Source: Chitinophagales bacterium (GTDB lineage Bacteria > Bacteroidota > Bacteroidia > Chitinophagales > BACL12). Taken from it: a DNA stretch of 64,000 bases. Below the pieces are notes generated by a model. That model did no database searches, was not told the origin of the DNA, and saw only the letters and a list, made by a program, of their open reading frames with translations. The stretch spans positions 1-64,000 of the forward strand of contig JACJXO010000010.1 of NCBI GenBank assembly GCA_020636645.1, in the 5' to 3' direction. The position numbers were made by a program, and so were the translations under genes. Positions 17,171 through 25,994 of this stretch are shown piece after piece. How positions within the stretch are numbered: the first letter of the stretch is position 1; every line of letters starts with the position of its first letter.

Positions 17171-18023
17171 GTATTTTCAATCCGACTTTTCCTACAAAGT
17201 GCAGTGGTGTATGAATACATACAGTGCTTCAGAACCATATTATAATGAAGGATTTTTAATTAAAATGGATGAAGATGGCGATTTGTTATGGTCAACATAT
17301 TATGGGGGTGATGGGCAAGATTGGATTTTTGATATTGCTACTGATGGAAGACTAATTGCTATTACTGGTGCCGTCAGAGATGAAAATGATGTGTATCCAT
17401 TGGTTGATTATTCAGGAACCTATTTTGATGATGTAATAGATGTTAACAATGAGGAAAATGAAGTTTCTTCCTATATCGCTGTCTTTGACCGCAATACGGA
17501 ATTGATCTGGTCCACTTTTTTAGGTGATAAAGCTTCTTCTGCCGGCCATGGTGTCAGTTTTGATCCGGCAACTGATGTGCAAAGACGATTGTTTGTGGCA
17601 GGAGCCATATCTTATGAGCATGACGATTATCTGACCTTTGAACCTTTATGCGATCCGGGCTTTGGGGGATACTACCACGATGAACCACTTGAGTACATTC
17701 CAGATCATCCATATGCTAATGCTGATGGATTTATTTTAGGGTTTGATATTGATGGTTTCCCGGAAGATCCACCAGTCGGTTTAGAATTTCTAAACAATGA
17801 AGATTTACATATATACCCTAATCCGACTGAAGGACAAATAGTGATAAGTACAACGAAAGAAGTTGAACGAATTCAAGTGTTTTCAATTACTGGTCAGTTG
17901 ATCTATAGGACTCATGGAAATAATAAAATCCTGGATCTTGGAAATATTTCAAATGGAATGTACCTTATTGAAGTTATGGTGGAGGGTGTTGCCTATGCCG
18001 AAGAAATAATATTGAACAGATGA
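17140..18023 (+). pseudogene. 5'-truncated SBBP/T9SS cargo gene fused to the decayed copy upstream
   Basis: An open frame runs from GGDEYILAKYFQSDF (about 17145) through WSTYYGGDGQDWIFDIATDG and the T9SS domain (LHIYPNPTEGQ to EEIILNR) to the stop at 18023. It parallels the C-terminal third of the protein encoded at 13947 (LLTYFGGDNRDLIYDISF). There is no signal peptide and no N-terminal half; the frame continues directly out of the remnant of the YCF48-like gene, so an internal deletion seems to have fused two neighbours. A GTG at 17199 could be used, but export is not expected. The stop overlaps the next ATG as ATGA. Confidence 0.7.
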
Positions 18024-19273
18024 GAAACATCCTTTTATTTCTGATGTGCTGTTGCAGTCAGGCCTATTCCCAATGGAACCTATCAGTTACTACTGATATT
18101 GGTTCATTTTCTGATATTGAAGTTGCGCCGGATGGTACTGTTTACGCACTTACTGTAGGCAAGATTTATCGTTCAACCGATTTTGGCGAAACCTGGACAA
18201 TAGAATCTAGTTGGGGAAATGGCGCAACCAAGATCCAGTTTGTGTCTGCAGATACAGGTTACGTATGCTGTGGGTTGGAGGACTATGAAGAAAATCACCT
18301 GATGACGATTGATGGGGGGCTTACCTGGGCTCCTTGTGGCAATGATATCAGTCTGGGAATAAATGATATTGAATATCTGCCAGATGAGGTTGTTGTGGCA
18401 GCGACCAGGTTCTTTCCTACCTGGGTCACTGTTGGGGCCTACTGTCAATCAACTATTTGGCAGGACTCTCTGGCCACCATGGGTGAAGTGTATGATCTGG
18501 ATGTACTCAATGACTCGGTAATGTTTATGTGTGGTGCAATAGATCCCCCAGATCCTTTTGCCTTTAGCACAACCATTAAATCAATCGATGGCGGTAATCA
18601 CTGGCAGGTAAGTGGTGATGGTATTGAAGTGCCCTATTTTGGTATGGACTGGCCTACAGATTCTGTAGGCTATGGAAATGGCTTGACCGATATGTATAAG
18701 ACCACAGACCAGGGAGAGACCTGGTTCAAACTGCCCAATCCTTTTGGAGAGGATATTTATACATATTACTACCAAACACCATTTTTTATTGACAGAAATA
18801 TCGGTTATGCAGGGGCTTACAGATACGATCCTGAAACTATTGAACCACATGAATCACTCGGCATTTTAAGGTCTGATAATGGAGGAGAAAGTTGGATATT
18901 AACTGATATGCCAGAAGAAGCAGATACTGGTGCGGAGGTCGATTGTTGGAATGCTGATACTTGTTTTTTTAGATATTCTAAGTATGTGTATCGCACAACT
19001 AATGGTGGTGGCATAGGAGAACCACTAGAAATACCAGGTCAGCAGCATTTATCCCTCACCCTCCACCCCAACCCCGCCACTGATCAGCTATTCCTAGAAG
19101 GACTGGCCAGCTACCCGGATGCCGTGTGGAGCACCTGCTCCATTAGCGGGCAGACCATCCCCCTTGATCTCCGGAACGGTCAGGCAGATATCAGCCACCT
19201 GCCCCCCGGCATTTATCTCACCACCGTACAAACCCGGCAAGGCATATGGAGAGAGAAATGGGTGAAGTTGTGA
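18020..19273 (+). CDS. YCF48/sortilin-like propeller protein with cassette-type T9SS sorting domain
   Basis: 417 aa. Signal peptide (MRNILLFLMCCCSQAYSQ), then Asp-box-like propeller blades (RSTDFGETWTIES, TIDGGLTWAP, KTTDQGETWFKLP, RSDNGGESWILTD) as in YCF48/BNR proteins, then NGGGIGEP and the sorting domain LTLHPNPATDQLF to REKWVKL. The blades are AT-rich; the sorting domain is GC-rich and almost identical at DNA level to those at 20592 and 21941. The gene begins within the previous stop (ATGA). Behind its stop lies the remnant of another sorting domain (19315-19524), which suggests that the current one replaced it. Surface-exposed or secreted; ligand unknown. Confidence 0.85.
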   Translation: MRNILLFLMCCCSQAYSQWNLSVTTDIGSFSDIEVAPDGTVYALTVGKIYRSTDFGETWTIESSWGNGATKIQFVSADTGYVCCGLEDYEENHLMTIDGGLTWAPCGNDISLGINDIEYLPDEVVVAATRFFPTWVTVGAYCQSTIWQDSLATMGEVYDLDVLNDSVMFMCGAIDPPDPFAFSTTIKSIDGGNHWQVSGDGIEVPYFGMDWPTDSVGYGNGLTDMYKTTDQGETWFKLPNPFGEDIYTYYYQTPFFIDRNIGYAGAYRYDPETIEPHESLGILRSDNGGESWILTDMPEEADTGAEVDCWNADTCFFRYSKYVYRTTNGGGIGEPLEIPGQQHLSLTLHPNPATDQLFLEGLASYPDAVWSTCSISGQTIPLDLRNGQADISHLPPGIYLTTVQTRQGIWREKWVKL

Positions 19274-19316
19274 AAAGACCACAGAGTCCCCTGCGGTTGA
19301 CTCTGTGGGGACGGAA
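19053..19316 (+). repeat. T9SS CTD cassette, copy A
   Basis: 264-bp unit from CCCTCACCCTCCACC to GGGGACGGAA. It encodes the last 74 or so residues of the sorting domain, the stop, and a 30-bp hairpin (19279-19308; CCACAGAGTC paired with GACTCTGTGG). I count about a dozen differences from copy B. GC content is clearly above the flanking coding sequence. Confidence 0.85.
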
Positions 19317-19524
19317 TCCTGCAAGTAATCAAATAAATGTAATTTCTACTATTGCCAACTATGACAGGGTAGAAATATATAATTTGAATGGCCAAAAGAT
19401 ACTTGAATTCACAAATGTTTCTGGTACCCAATCGCTGAATATTGCAATTCTTCCTTCAGGCCTATATGTACTTGCCATCGTTCATAGTGAAACAATGGAT
19501 TATACTAAATTCATTAAGCAATGA
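19315..19524 (+). pseudogene. Displaced former sorting domain of gene 18020
   Basis: Directly behind cassette A, in another frame, an open stretch reads NPASNQINVIS, then VEIYNLNGQKILEF, LPSGLYVLAI and DYTKFIKQ followed by TGA. This is a complete type A sorting domain from its NP motif to its end. Its stop overlaps the ATG of the next gene (ATGA at 19521-19524), the same coupling seen elsewhere in the array. It is therefore the original 3' end of gene 18020, now untranslated because the cassette brings its own stop. Confidence 0.8.
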
Positions 19525-20813
19525 AAGTTGTTTTCATTTTACCACTAATGATTGCTCAAACACTATTCGGTCAATGGGAAGTTGTATATGATTTCCCTTC
19601 AGTGAGCAGTATAGATGATATTAGCTATGACCTTGAGTATAATGGACTAGATAAATTATTTCTGACAAAAATTGGGAAATTGTTAGTCAGTGAAGATTGG
19701 GGTACTACCTGGGATACTTCGTATGTATCTGGTGAACAGGGTCAGTTTCGTGAAATAGTATTCAGTCACCCCGATACAGGTTACATAGTTAAATCAGGAG
19801 GCCCGGGTCTGTTTCTGAGAACTGTTGATGCCGGAGAGACCTGGGAAACGATTACACCTGTTTCCGGTGCATATTCGGAAGAAGCCACATCTGTGTTTGT
19901 ACTGGATAAAGACCACCTCTTTTTTTCAATCTGGGACGGCGCTTCCGGAAAAATAGTCTGGACTAATGATGGTGGCTTGACCACACAATTAGCCTACCCT
20001 GAAATTTGGCAACCCTCCGGCATATCCGGAATGGCATGTAAGGATACAGATACCTGTGTAGCCCTTTCTGGATACCCTTACTTGTTTGGTGGTGGCGATG
20101 GTAATGATGGAATTTGCCCGGTGTATAGAACCGACTCATGTTGTAACGAATGGGCGTATACTAGCTGGACTTACTTTGGGACGCAAAAACTGATATACAG
20201 AAGCTGGAATTTGATGTACACTTATACCTCTCTTTATGTGTTCAGGTCTTTTGATCAGTTCCAAACCTGGGATACCATCATGGCTTATGAAGACATAAAT
20301 GATCATTTCTGGGAGCTTCACTTTGTAAATGATTCGGTTGGATACCTGTCAACTTCAAGAATTTATCCTGGTAGCGATGTACCTGGCCGTGTGCTGAGAA
20401 CAACAGATTATGGAGACACCTGGGAGGAGACAACCTTTGATTGGTCAGCATTAAACCCCGATACACTTGTTATAGGAACTAGTACTGCAATTGAATGTAT
20501 TGATGAAAACAATTGTTTTTTAATGTTGGGCCGTACCTTGTTCAGAACCACCAATGGCGGTCTGGCAAGCACATATGATATCGCATCACTTTCCCTCACC
20601 CTCCACCCCAACCCCGCCACTGATCAGTTACTCCTGGAAGGGCTGGCCAGCTACCCGGATGCCGTGTGGAGCACTTACTCCATTAGCGGGCAGACCATCT
20701 CCCTTGACCTCCGGAACGGGCAGGCAGATATCAGCCACCTGCCCCCCGGCATTTATCTCACCACCGTACATACCCGGCAAGGCATATGGAGAGAGAAATG
20801 GGTGAAGTTGTAA
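19521..20813 (+). CDS. YCF48-like propeller protein with cassette-type T9SS sorting domain
   Basis: 430 aa. Signal peptide (MKVVFILPLMIAQTLFGQ), propeller blades (VSEDWGTTWDTSYV, RTVDAGETWETIT, WTNDGGLTTQLA, RTTDYGDTWEET), then RTTNGGLAS and the cassette-encoded domain LTLHPNPATDQLLLEG to REKWVKL. It is paralogous to its two neighbours but not close in the blades, while the last 75 residues are nearly identical to theirs. Its ATG lies inside the stop of the displaced sorting domain of the previous gene. Likely exported by Sec and T9SS. Confidence 0.85.
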   Translation: MKVVFILPLMIAQTLFGQWEVVYDFPSVSSIDDISYDLEYNGLDKLFLTKIGKLLVSEDWGTTWDTSYVSGEQGQFREIVFSHPDTGYIVKSGGPGLFLRTVDAGETWETITPVSGAYSEEATSVFVLDKDHLFFSIWDGASGKIVWTNDGGLTTQLAYPEIWQPSGISGMACKDTDTCVALSGYPYLFGGGDGNDGICPVYRTDSCCNEWAYTSWTYFGTQKLIYRSWNLMYTYTSLYVFRSFDQFQTWDTIMAYEDINDHFWELHFVNDSVGYLSTSRIYPGSDVPGRVLRTTDYGDTWEETTFDWSALNPDTLVIGTSTAIECIDENNCFLMLGRTLFRTTNGGLASTYDIASLSLTLHPNPATDQLLLEGLASYPDAVWSTYSISGQTISLDLRNGQADISHLPPGIYLTTVHTRQGIWREKWVKL

Positions 20814-20856
20814 GAAGACCACAGAGTCCCCTGCGGTTGACTCTGTGGGGACGGAA
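20592..20856 (+). repeat. T9SS CTD cassette, copy B
   Basis: Second copy of the 264-bp unit, about 95% identical by eye to copy A, with the same hairpin (20819-20848) and the same right end GGGGACGGAA. The left boundary is again just before the LTLHPNP codons. Confidence 0.85.
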
Positions 20857-20905
20857 TGTTATAACACATGCAGAGGTTAAACAATTTAAATTTATCAAAC
20901 AATGA
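20855..20905 (+). pseudogene. Displaced sorting-domain tail of gene 19521
   Basis: Behind cassette B, 16 codons read NVITHAEVKQFKFIKQ and then TGA, which overlaps the next ATG as ATGA. The KFIKQ ending matches the displaced domain behind copy A and is typical of the last strand of a type A sorting domain. Most of the old domain has been lost here. Confidence 0.7.
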
Positions 20906-22161
20906 GAAGTCTTGTAATTGCTTTAATTCTAGGCTTCTTCTCTATAGGGAAAGGTCAATGGTATGAGATATCAAATTTGACTGAGGTGTATAGTTTGGGA
21001 GGCACTTTTAGAGATATGGTGTTTCTTAATGACAGTGTTGGCATTGTACCATATGAAAGTATTATTCTTCGTTCTGTAGACAAAGGCTATACCTGGGACA
21101 CTGTATATCAAGAAGCTACGGGTGCTTGTAAATTCAGTAAGGTAGAATTTTATAATGAGCAGGTTGGCCTCGCCCGGACTTTTTTTGGACTTATGGAAGG
21201 AGTTCGTACCGAAGACGGAGGATTAACTTGGGAGGCGGTACCGGGGTCTCATGATTATGAAAGCTTTGATTTTCTGACCGAAGATGTGATTTTGTGGGGG
21301 GAGACCAATCTTTGGAAAAAAAGCCTGTCGGAGCCTTGGGAGTACACCTTAGATGGTCCACCGGTTACCAGTTTATACATGTTTAATATAGATGTTGTGG
21401 ACCAGGACACGGCCTATATTGCTACGGGAATATCGCTGTGGAAATATATGGGGGATGATTCGATTGTGCTTTCTGATAATAAGAGCTGTGGAGACGTATT
21501 TTTCCCCTCAGCAAGGATTGGCTACTATACAGATGTAGAGACAATTTACCGAACAATAGACTATGGGCACAGCTGGGATACATTGCCATTTACTTATATT
21601 ATAAATGCAAAAAATACAGAAATACCATATATTAATAGCATGCAATTCGTGTCAGATAGTATAGGTTTTTTGCGAACTTATGAAGATAATCTAGGAGAGT
21701 TAAATGATGTTGGGGTACTGTGGAGAACGATTGATGCTGGCTGGACATGGGATACCATATTTAGTTCAATCTTTATACCCGAAGAGGAATATGGCGGCGT
21801 TGTTAGTTTTTACTTTATTAGCCCTGAAACAGGATGGGCACTAACGAATAAGGGACATTTATTCTATACTACTACAGGAGGTGGAGATGAATATATACTT
21901 CTACCTCCAACAGTGTCTGTTCAACATGCCGGCAGCCTTCCCCTCACCCTCCACCCCAACCCCGCCACTGATCAGCTATTCCTGGAAGGGCTGGCCGGCT
22001 ACCCGGATGCCGTGTGGAACACTTACTCCATTAGCGGGCAGACCATCCCCCTTGATCTCCGGAACGGTCAGGCAGATATCAGCCACCTGCCCCCCGGCAT
22101 TTATCTCACCACCGTACATACCCGGCAAGGCATATGGAGAGAGAAATGGGTGAAGCTGTAA
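20902..22161 (+). CDS. YCF48-like propeller protein with cassette-type T9SS sorting domain
   Basis: 419 aa. Signal peptide (MRSLVIALILGFFSIGKGQ), propeller blades (RSVDKGYTWDTVYQ, RTEDGGLTWEAVPG, RTIDYGHSWDTLPF, RTIDAGWTWDTIF), then TTGGGDEYILLPP and the cassette-encoded domain LTLHPNPATDQLF to REKWVKL. It is the intact relative of the decayed gene at 16448-17170. It is the last gene of the array; a stem-loop at 22227-22262 follows. Exported surface protein, ligand unknown. Confidence 0.85.
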   Translation: MRSLVIALILGFFSIGKGQWYEISNLTEVYSLGGTFRDMVFLNDSVGIVPYESIILRSVDKGYTWDTVYQEATGACKFSKVEFYNEQVGLARTFFGLMEGVRTEDGGLTWEAVPGSHDYESFDFLTEDVILWGETNLWKKSLSEPWEYTLDGPPVTSLYMFNIDVVDQDTAYIATGISLWKYMGDDSIVLSDNKSCGDVFFPSARIGYYTDVETIYRTIDYGHSWDTLPFTYIINAKNTEIPYINSMQFVSDSIGFLRTYEDNLGELNDVGVLWRTIDAGWTWDTIFSSIFIPEEEYGGVVSFYFISPETGWALTNKGHLFYTTTGGGDEYILLPPTVSVQHAGSLPLTLHPNPATDQLFLEGLAGYPDAVWNTYSISGQTIPLDLRNGQADISHLPPGIYLTTVHTRQGIWREKWVKL

Positions 22162-22204
22162 GAAGACCACAGAGTCCCCGGTGGTTGACTTTGTAGGGAC
22201 GGAA
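21941..22204 (+). repeat. T9SS CTD cassette, copy C
   Basis: Third copy of the 264-bp unit. The coding part is very close to copies A and B; its hairpin (22167-22196) has two or three substitutions in the second arm, so it is weaker. No displaced sorting domain is recognisable behind it. Confidence 0.85.
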
Positions 22205-22226
22205 GCTCCTCATCCCGATAGCCAGG

Positions 22227-22262
22227 TTTCACCACTCACTCGCAGTAAAGTGAGGGGTGAAA
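22227..22262. terminator. Bidirectional hairpin between convergent units
   Basis: TTTCACCACTCAC (22227-22239) pairs with GTGAGGGGTGAAA (22250-22262), 13 bp with one mismatch and a 10-nt loop. It lies between the end of the cargo array and the end of the opposing GH3 gene. No strong U-tract. Confidence 0.45.
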
Positions 22263-22391
22263 GGTGAATGGGCGGGCTCTTCAAATTAGTATTGGCCGGC
22301 TCATTGTAGCATTTCTCCATTCCTGATCGTCATCACACGTTGTTTTCGCAACCACCCAATACCTCATTCTCTGATGATCTCATTATGCCTC

Positions 22392-25340
22392 TTATTTTCC
22401 TGCCGGCCCCTTCTCTTCCATGAAACTTTCATAGACCACATCCATCATGCGGTTGCGGATGTCTTCGCGGCTGAGCATGTTTGGATCTGCGGTTGGCTGC
22501 ACCCGGTTGGAAAGGAAGACGAACAACACATCATTGACCGGATCGGCCCAGACGCAGATGCCCGTGAAACCCTGATGTCCGTAAGTGGCAGCACTGGCGT
22601 ACTTGCCTGCCGGACTGCTTTTGGACGGATCGGTCTCGGGTTTGTCCCAACCTAATCCGCGGCGGGAAACACGGCTCTGTTTTTTAGTGAAGAGCTCCAC
22701 TGTTTCCGGTTGGATATACTGCACACCTCCGTAGCTGCCACCGTTGAGCAGCATGGTGAACAGGACCGAGAGGTCATCGGCCGTGCTGAATAATCCTGCA
22801 TGTCCTTCCACACCTCCCATCATGGCTGCACCCATGTCGTGCACGTAGCCATGCACGGTCTGGTAGCGGAAGTAGTTATCATTCTCAGTAGGAACGATCT
22901 CCTTCTTCTGAAAACGTTCCAGCGGATTGTAACAGGTGCGTTCCATACCCAGTGGAGTATAGAAATTCCGGTACACATATTCATCCAGGGTCATTCCACT
23001 TAGCTGTTCCACAATGCGTTTACCGATGTACATGGTGAGGTCGCTGTATTTATATGACCCTTTTGTTTTCAGCGGTGTCTGCGTGATCTGCGCCCAGATA
23101 CTGTCGCGGTAGTCATCCCGCATGTAAATGTTATCGGCCACTTTGATGGTGAACCCCGGGATCTTTGCCTGGTTGTAATATCTCGGATCCAGCGAACCAT
23201 CGGCCAGCAGTGTCTGCTTATAGAATGGTATCCACGGCGTGAGTCCTGCCTGGTGGGTGAGTACATCCTGCATCAGCAGCGGACCTACAACCGTCCCCTT
23301 TGTATCCGGCAGATAATCCTGCACGTATTTGTCGGGACGAAATTTCCCCTCATCATACAGCTTCATCATCGCCAGAGTGGTAGCGGCTACTTTAGATACG
23401 GAAGCAAGATCATACAGCGCATTGGCTGGTATCGGTGTTTTCTTGTCATACAGGTAGGTGCCGTAGGTCTTGTCCCAAACAACCCGCCCGTCCTTCATCA
23501 CCAGCAGGGTCACACCTGGTGCCGCTTTCACATCGATGCAGAACTTCGCCAGTGAGTCCAGTCGCTGGAGCACATCCAGGCGCATGCCTACATCTTCCGG
23601 AATTCCGTATTGTACACGACCGAGAGAGGCTGTCTGTAGTCCATCTCCCGGACGATAGTTTCCGCTTCCCACAGGCAGGCCGCCGGAAAATGGTTTTGCA
23701 CCGAACAATGCTTCTGCCACGCACTGCTGCGTATAGTTTTCATCGTCATATGCCACCACGATATTGGCAGCATCCGGGAATAATCCGGCAGCATAGGGAC
23801 TGCCATATAACACGACGGTGACCGGCACAAAACCGGCCAGGTCTGCAACGAGATTCCTGGTAGAACTGCCCACGCCGAAATTGGAAGCAGCACTGCGTTT
23901 CATATCATCCACACCAACAATGACCCGGTCATAGCCCTTCAGTTTGTTGGCCATGTCAGTGAAAGAAGAGCTGCCCGCTTCGCTGCTCAGTACAAAATGG
24001 GTGGCATGCGAATAGTGATCCAGGTGCTTCTGCCAGTTGGCCACGCTGCCGTTTCCGATGTGAAGTGTGGCGATGGATATTGTAGCATCCTGTAAAGGCC
24101 AGATGCTGTCCTGTCCAAGCAGCGTGATACTTTGCTCGGTGAGTTCTCTTTTCAGTTTTTTAGCCTCATCCGTATTCAGGTCCTGTACAATGTTCTGTAC
24201 CCTGACCGGTTCGTAATGATCGAGGCCGGTGAAAGCCTTGGCTTTGAGAATACGCACCACGCTTTCATCGAGACGCTGCATGGAGATGCGACCATCATCC
24301 ACCGCTTTTTTGATGGCATTGAAAGCGGTAGGTACGTCCTGGCTGAACAACAAGACATCATTACCTGCCAGGAATGCTTTCACCTCCAGTTCACCCGGAT
24401 CGAAGTGAGCTGCCACACCCTGCATGTTGAGGGCATCGCTGAATACCAGTCCCCGGAAATTCAGACTGTCGCGAAGCAGGTCTCTTCCCACTTTAGTAGA
24501 AAGTGAAGATGCCTGTCCGGGTGTATCATCGAGTGCAGGAATGAAGAGGTGAGCCAGCATGATACTGCCCAGTCCCTGGTTCATCAGGATGCTGAAGGGG
24601 AAGAGCTCGAGCGTGTCCAGTCGCTCTCTTGAATGGTTGATTACCGGTAAGGTCTTGTGGCTGTCGGCATCGGTATCGCCGTGCCCGGGAAAGTGCTTGC
24701 CACAGGCGATGATACCATTCTCCTGCAGGCCGTTCATATAGGCCATACCCTTGAGAGCCACGTTGAATTTGTCTTCTCCGAAGGAACGGTCGCCGATGAC
24801 CGGATTCTTTGGGTTGCTGTTCACATCGATGACCGGTGCAAAGTCCACCTGCACGCCCAGCCGTTTCAGCATACGGGCGATCTCGGCTCCGGTGCGGTAG
24901 ATGAGGCTGTCGTCCTGCACAGCACCCCAGGTGAGCTGACGCTGGAAGCTGGCAACAGAATCGAGCCGCATGGCGGGACCCCACTCGGCATCCATGGCGG
25001 TGAGCAGCGGAATGGATGCTATGCTCTGGTAAGTGTTGGTGAGGCGTGCCTGTCTGACCGGACCACCCTGCATGAAGATGAGTCCGCCGATCTTATAGTC
25101 ACGGATGAGTTTGCTGATTGCTTGTTGGTGTGCGGCATCTTTGTTGGAATAAGCCGCCACCATGAAGAGCTGCCCGATCTTTTCCTCGACGGTCATGGTC
25201 TCCATGAGTGAATCCACCCACTGGTAGTTGCGCTCATAGAAAGGCACGAAGGGCGGACTGTCATTACCCGGCATGACGGTGTGCGACGAGGGATTGGCCA
25301 TGCCAACGGTCAGAATAAGTATGCCCAGGTATCGGATCAT
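22392..25340 (-). CDS. NagZ-like GH3 glycosidase fused to a class C beta-lactamase-like serine hydrolase
   Basis: 982 aa from the chosen start MIRYLGILILTVG at 25340; the frame is open to 25499, but that extension is low-complexity and lies in repeat-rich DNA. A signal peptide is followed by a GH3 domain with KHFPGHGDTDADSHKTLP (about 215-232), where the Asp-His dyad of NagZ-type N-acetylglucosaminidases lies, and nucleophile Asp302 in FSDALNMQGV. A GH3 C-terminal domain follows. The last 350 residues are a serine hydrolase of the AmpC/PBP4* type, with Ser647-x-x-Lys650 (SVSK), YSD and HQGFTG. The fusion suggests a periplasmic enzyme acting on both glycan and peptide of peptidoglycan fragments (inference). 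It is a known Bacteroidota architecture. Confidence 0.9.
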   Translation of the reverse strand: MIRYLGILILTVGMANPSSHTVMPGNDSPPFVPFYERNYQWVDSLMETMTVEEKIGQLFMVAAYSNKDAAHQQAISKLIRDYKIGGLIFMQGGPVRQARLTNTYQSIASIPLLTAMDAEWGPAMRLDSVASFQRQLTWGAVQDDSLIYRTGAEIARMLKRLGVQVDFAPVIDVNSNPKNPVIGDRSFGEDKFNVALKGMAYMNGLQENGIIACGKHFPGHGDTDADSHKTLPVINHSRERLDTLELFPFSILMNQGLGSIMLAHLFIPALDDTPGQASSLSTKVGRDLLRDSLNFRGLVFSDALNMQGVAAHFDPGELEVKAFLAGNDVLLFSQDVPTAFNAIKKAVDDGRISMQRLDESVVRILKAKAFTGLDHYEPVRVQNIVQDLNTDEAKKLKRELTEQSITLLGQDSIWPLQDATISIATLHIGNGSVANWQKHLDHYSHATHFVLSSEAGSSSFTDMANKLKGYDRVIVGVDDMKRSAASNFGVGSSTRNLVADLAGFVPVTVVLYGSPYAAGLFPDAANIVVAYDDENYTQQCVAEALFGAKPFSGGLPVGSGNYRPGDGLQTASLGRVQYGIPEDVGMRLDVLQRLDSLAKFCIDVKAAPGVTLLVMKDGRVVWDKTYGTYLYDKKTPIPANALYDLASVSKVAATTLAMMKLYDEGKFRPDKYVQDYLPDTKGTVVGPLLMQDVLTHQAGLTPWIPFYKQTLLADGSLDPRYYNQAKIPGFTIKVADNIYMRDDYRDSIWAQITQTPLKTKGSYKYSDLTMYIGKRIVEQLSGMTLDEYVYRNFYTPLGMERTCYNPLERFQKKEIVPTENDNYFRYQTVHGYVHDMGAAMMGGVEGHAGLFSTADDLSVLFTMLLNGGSYGGVQYIQPETVELFTKKQSRVSRRGLGWDKPETDPSKSSPAGKYASAATYGHQGFTGICVWADPVNDVLFVFLSNRVQPTADPNMLSREDIRNRMMDVVYESFMEEKGPAGK

Positions 25341-25994
25341 GTGAGTAGGTGCAGACAAAACGCTGTGAATGTGAAATAGTATGTGCTGCTGGGTGCAAAT
25401 GTAGGGAGGGGAACGGGGAAGGTGGAAGGGTGGAAGGTGGAAAAGAGGAAAAACGGAGGTCGGAACTCGAAATTCGGAATGTGAGGGGATCCTGACCACA
25501 TCTTTGAAATTGCCTGGTGTCCTTTGTGCCTCCTTTGCGTCTTCGCGTTAGCATGCAGAACACGATGACACGATTAAGGCACGAAGCGCACGAAGGACTT
25601 CATTGAAGGATGCGCCAAATAATTGAATGTCTTTCCGGGCAGGGAGTCTCCCTTTCAGAGATGGAATCTACCTCAAATTACTTCGCAGAAATCTACTGTC
25701 TTAAAAAACCACAGAGTTCCTTTCAGGTAACTCTGTGGGGACAAAAAGAGAAAAGCGGAATACGAAATGCGGAGTTCGGAATGGGAGGGGAAGGGTTTAA
25801 GGTGGAAAACCGGGAAAAGTTCGTAATCGGCTCAAGGTAGCAATCGGGATTGATGTTACCGGTCCGATCGGAGGTCAATTCAACTCAGCTACCTGTCTCT
25901 CCGGGCTTGACCCGGAGTCTCCTTCATTGGTGAAAGAAACAGCAAGCCCAATCAGCTGAACCTAAAAAGAATCTTGTTCATTGGTATATCTTAG
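25341..25994. other. Gene-free stretch rich in short word-like repeats
   Basis: No credible gene. From about 25404 to 25480 it holds GGAAGGTGGAAGGGTGGAAGG and GGTCGGAACTCGAAATTCGG; a second set at 25750-25815 has GCGGAATACGAAATGCGGAG and TTAAGGTGGAAAACCGGG. Between them lies the hairpin at 25709-25738. At 25899-25916 CTCCGGG and CCCGGAG form a small stem. Open frames here are accidental. Confidence 0.6.
25709..25742 (+). repeat. Solo copy of the cassette hairpin
   Basis: CCACAGAGTT pairs with AACTCTGTGG, followed by GGAC. It resembles the hairpin that ends the three CTD cassettes (CCACAGAGTC, loop, GACTCTGTGGGGAC) and sits in non-coding DNA without a sorting domain. The stem is perfect; both arms carry a compensating change at the loop-side pair. 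Confidence 0.7.

Noticed and set aside
19246..19524. Separate 92-codon gene with a T9SS-like C-terminus
   Set aside because: The ATG lies inside gene 18020 and the first 20 codons are the cassette hairpin read out of frame. Only the part from 19315 is meaningful, as a displaced sorting domain.
25610..25840. 76-codon open frame in the gene-free stretch
   Set aside because: Its translation simply reads through the hairpin and the GGAGTTCGGAAT words; no protein-like pattern and no start context.
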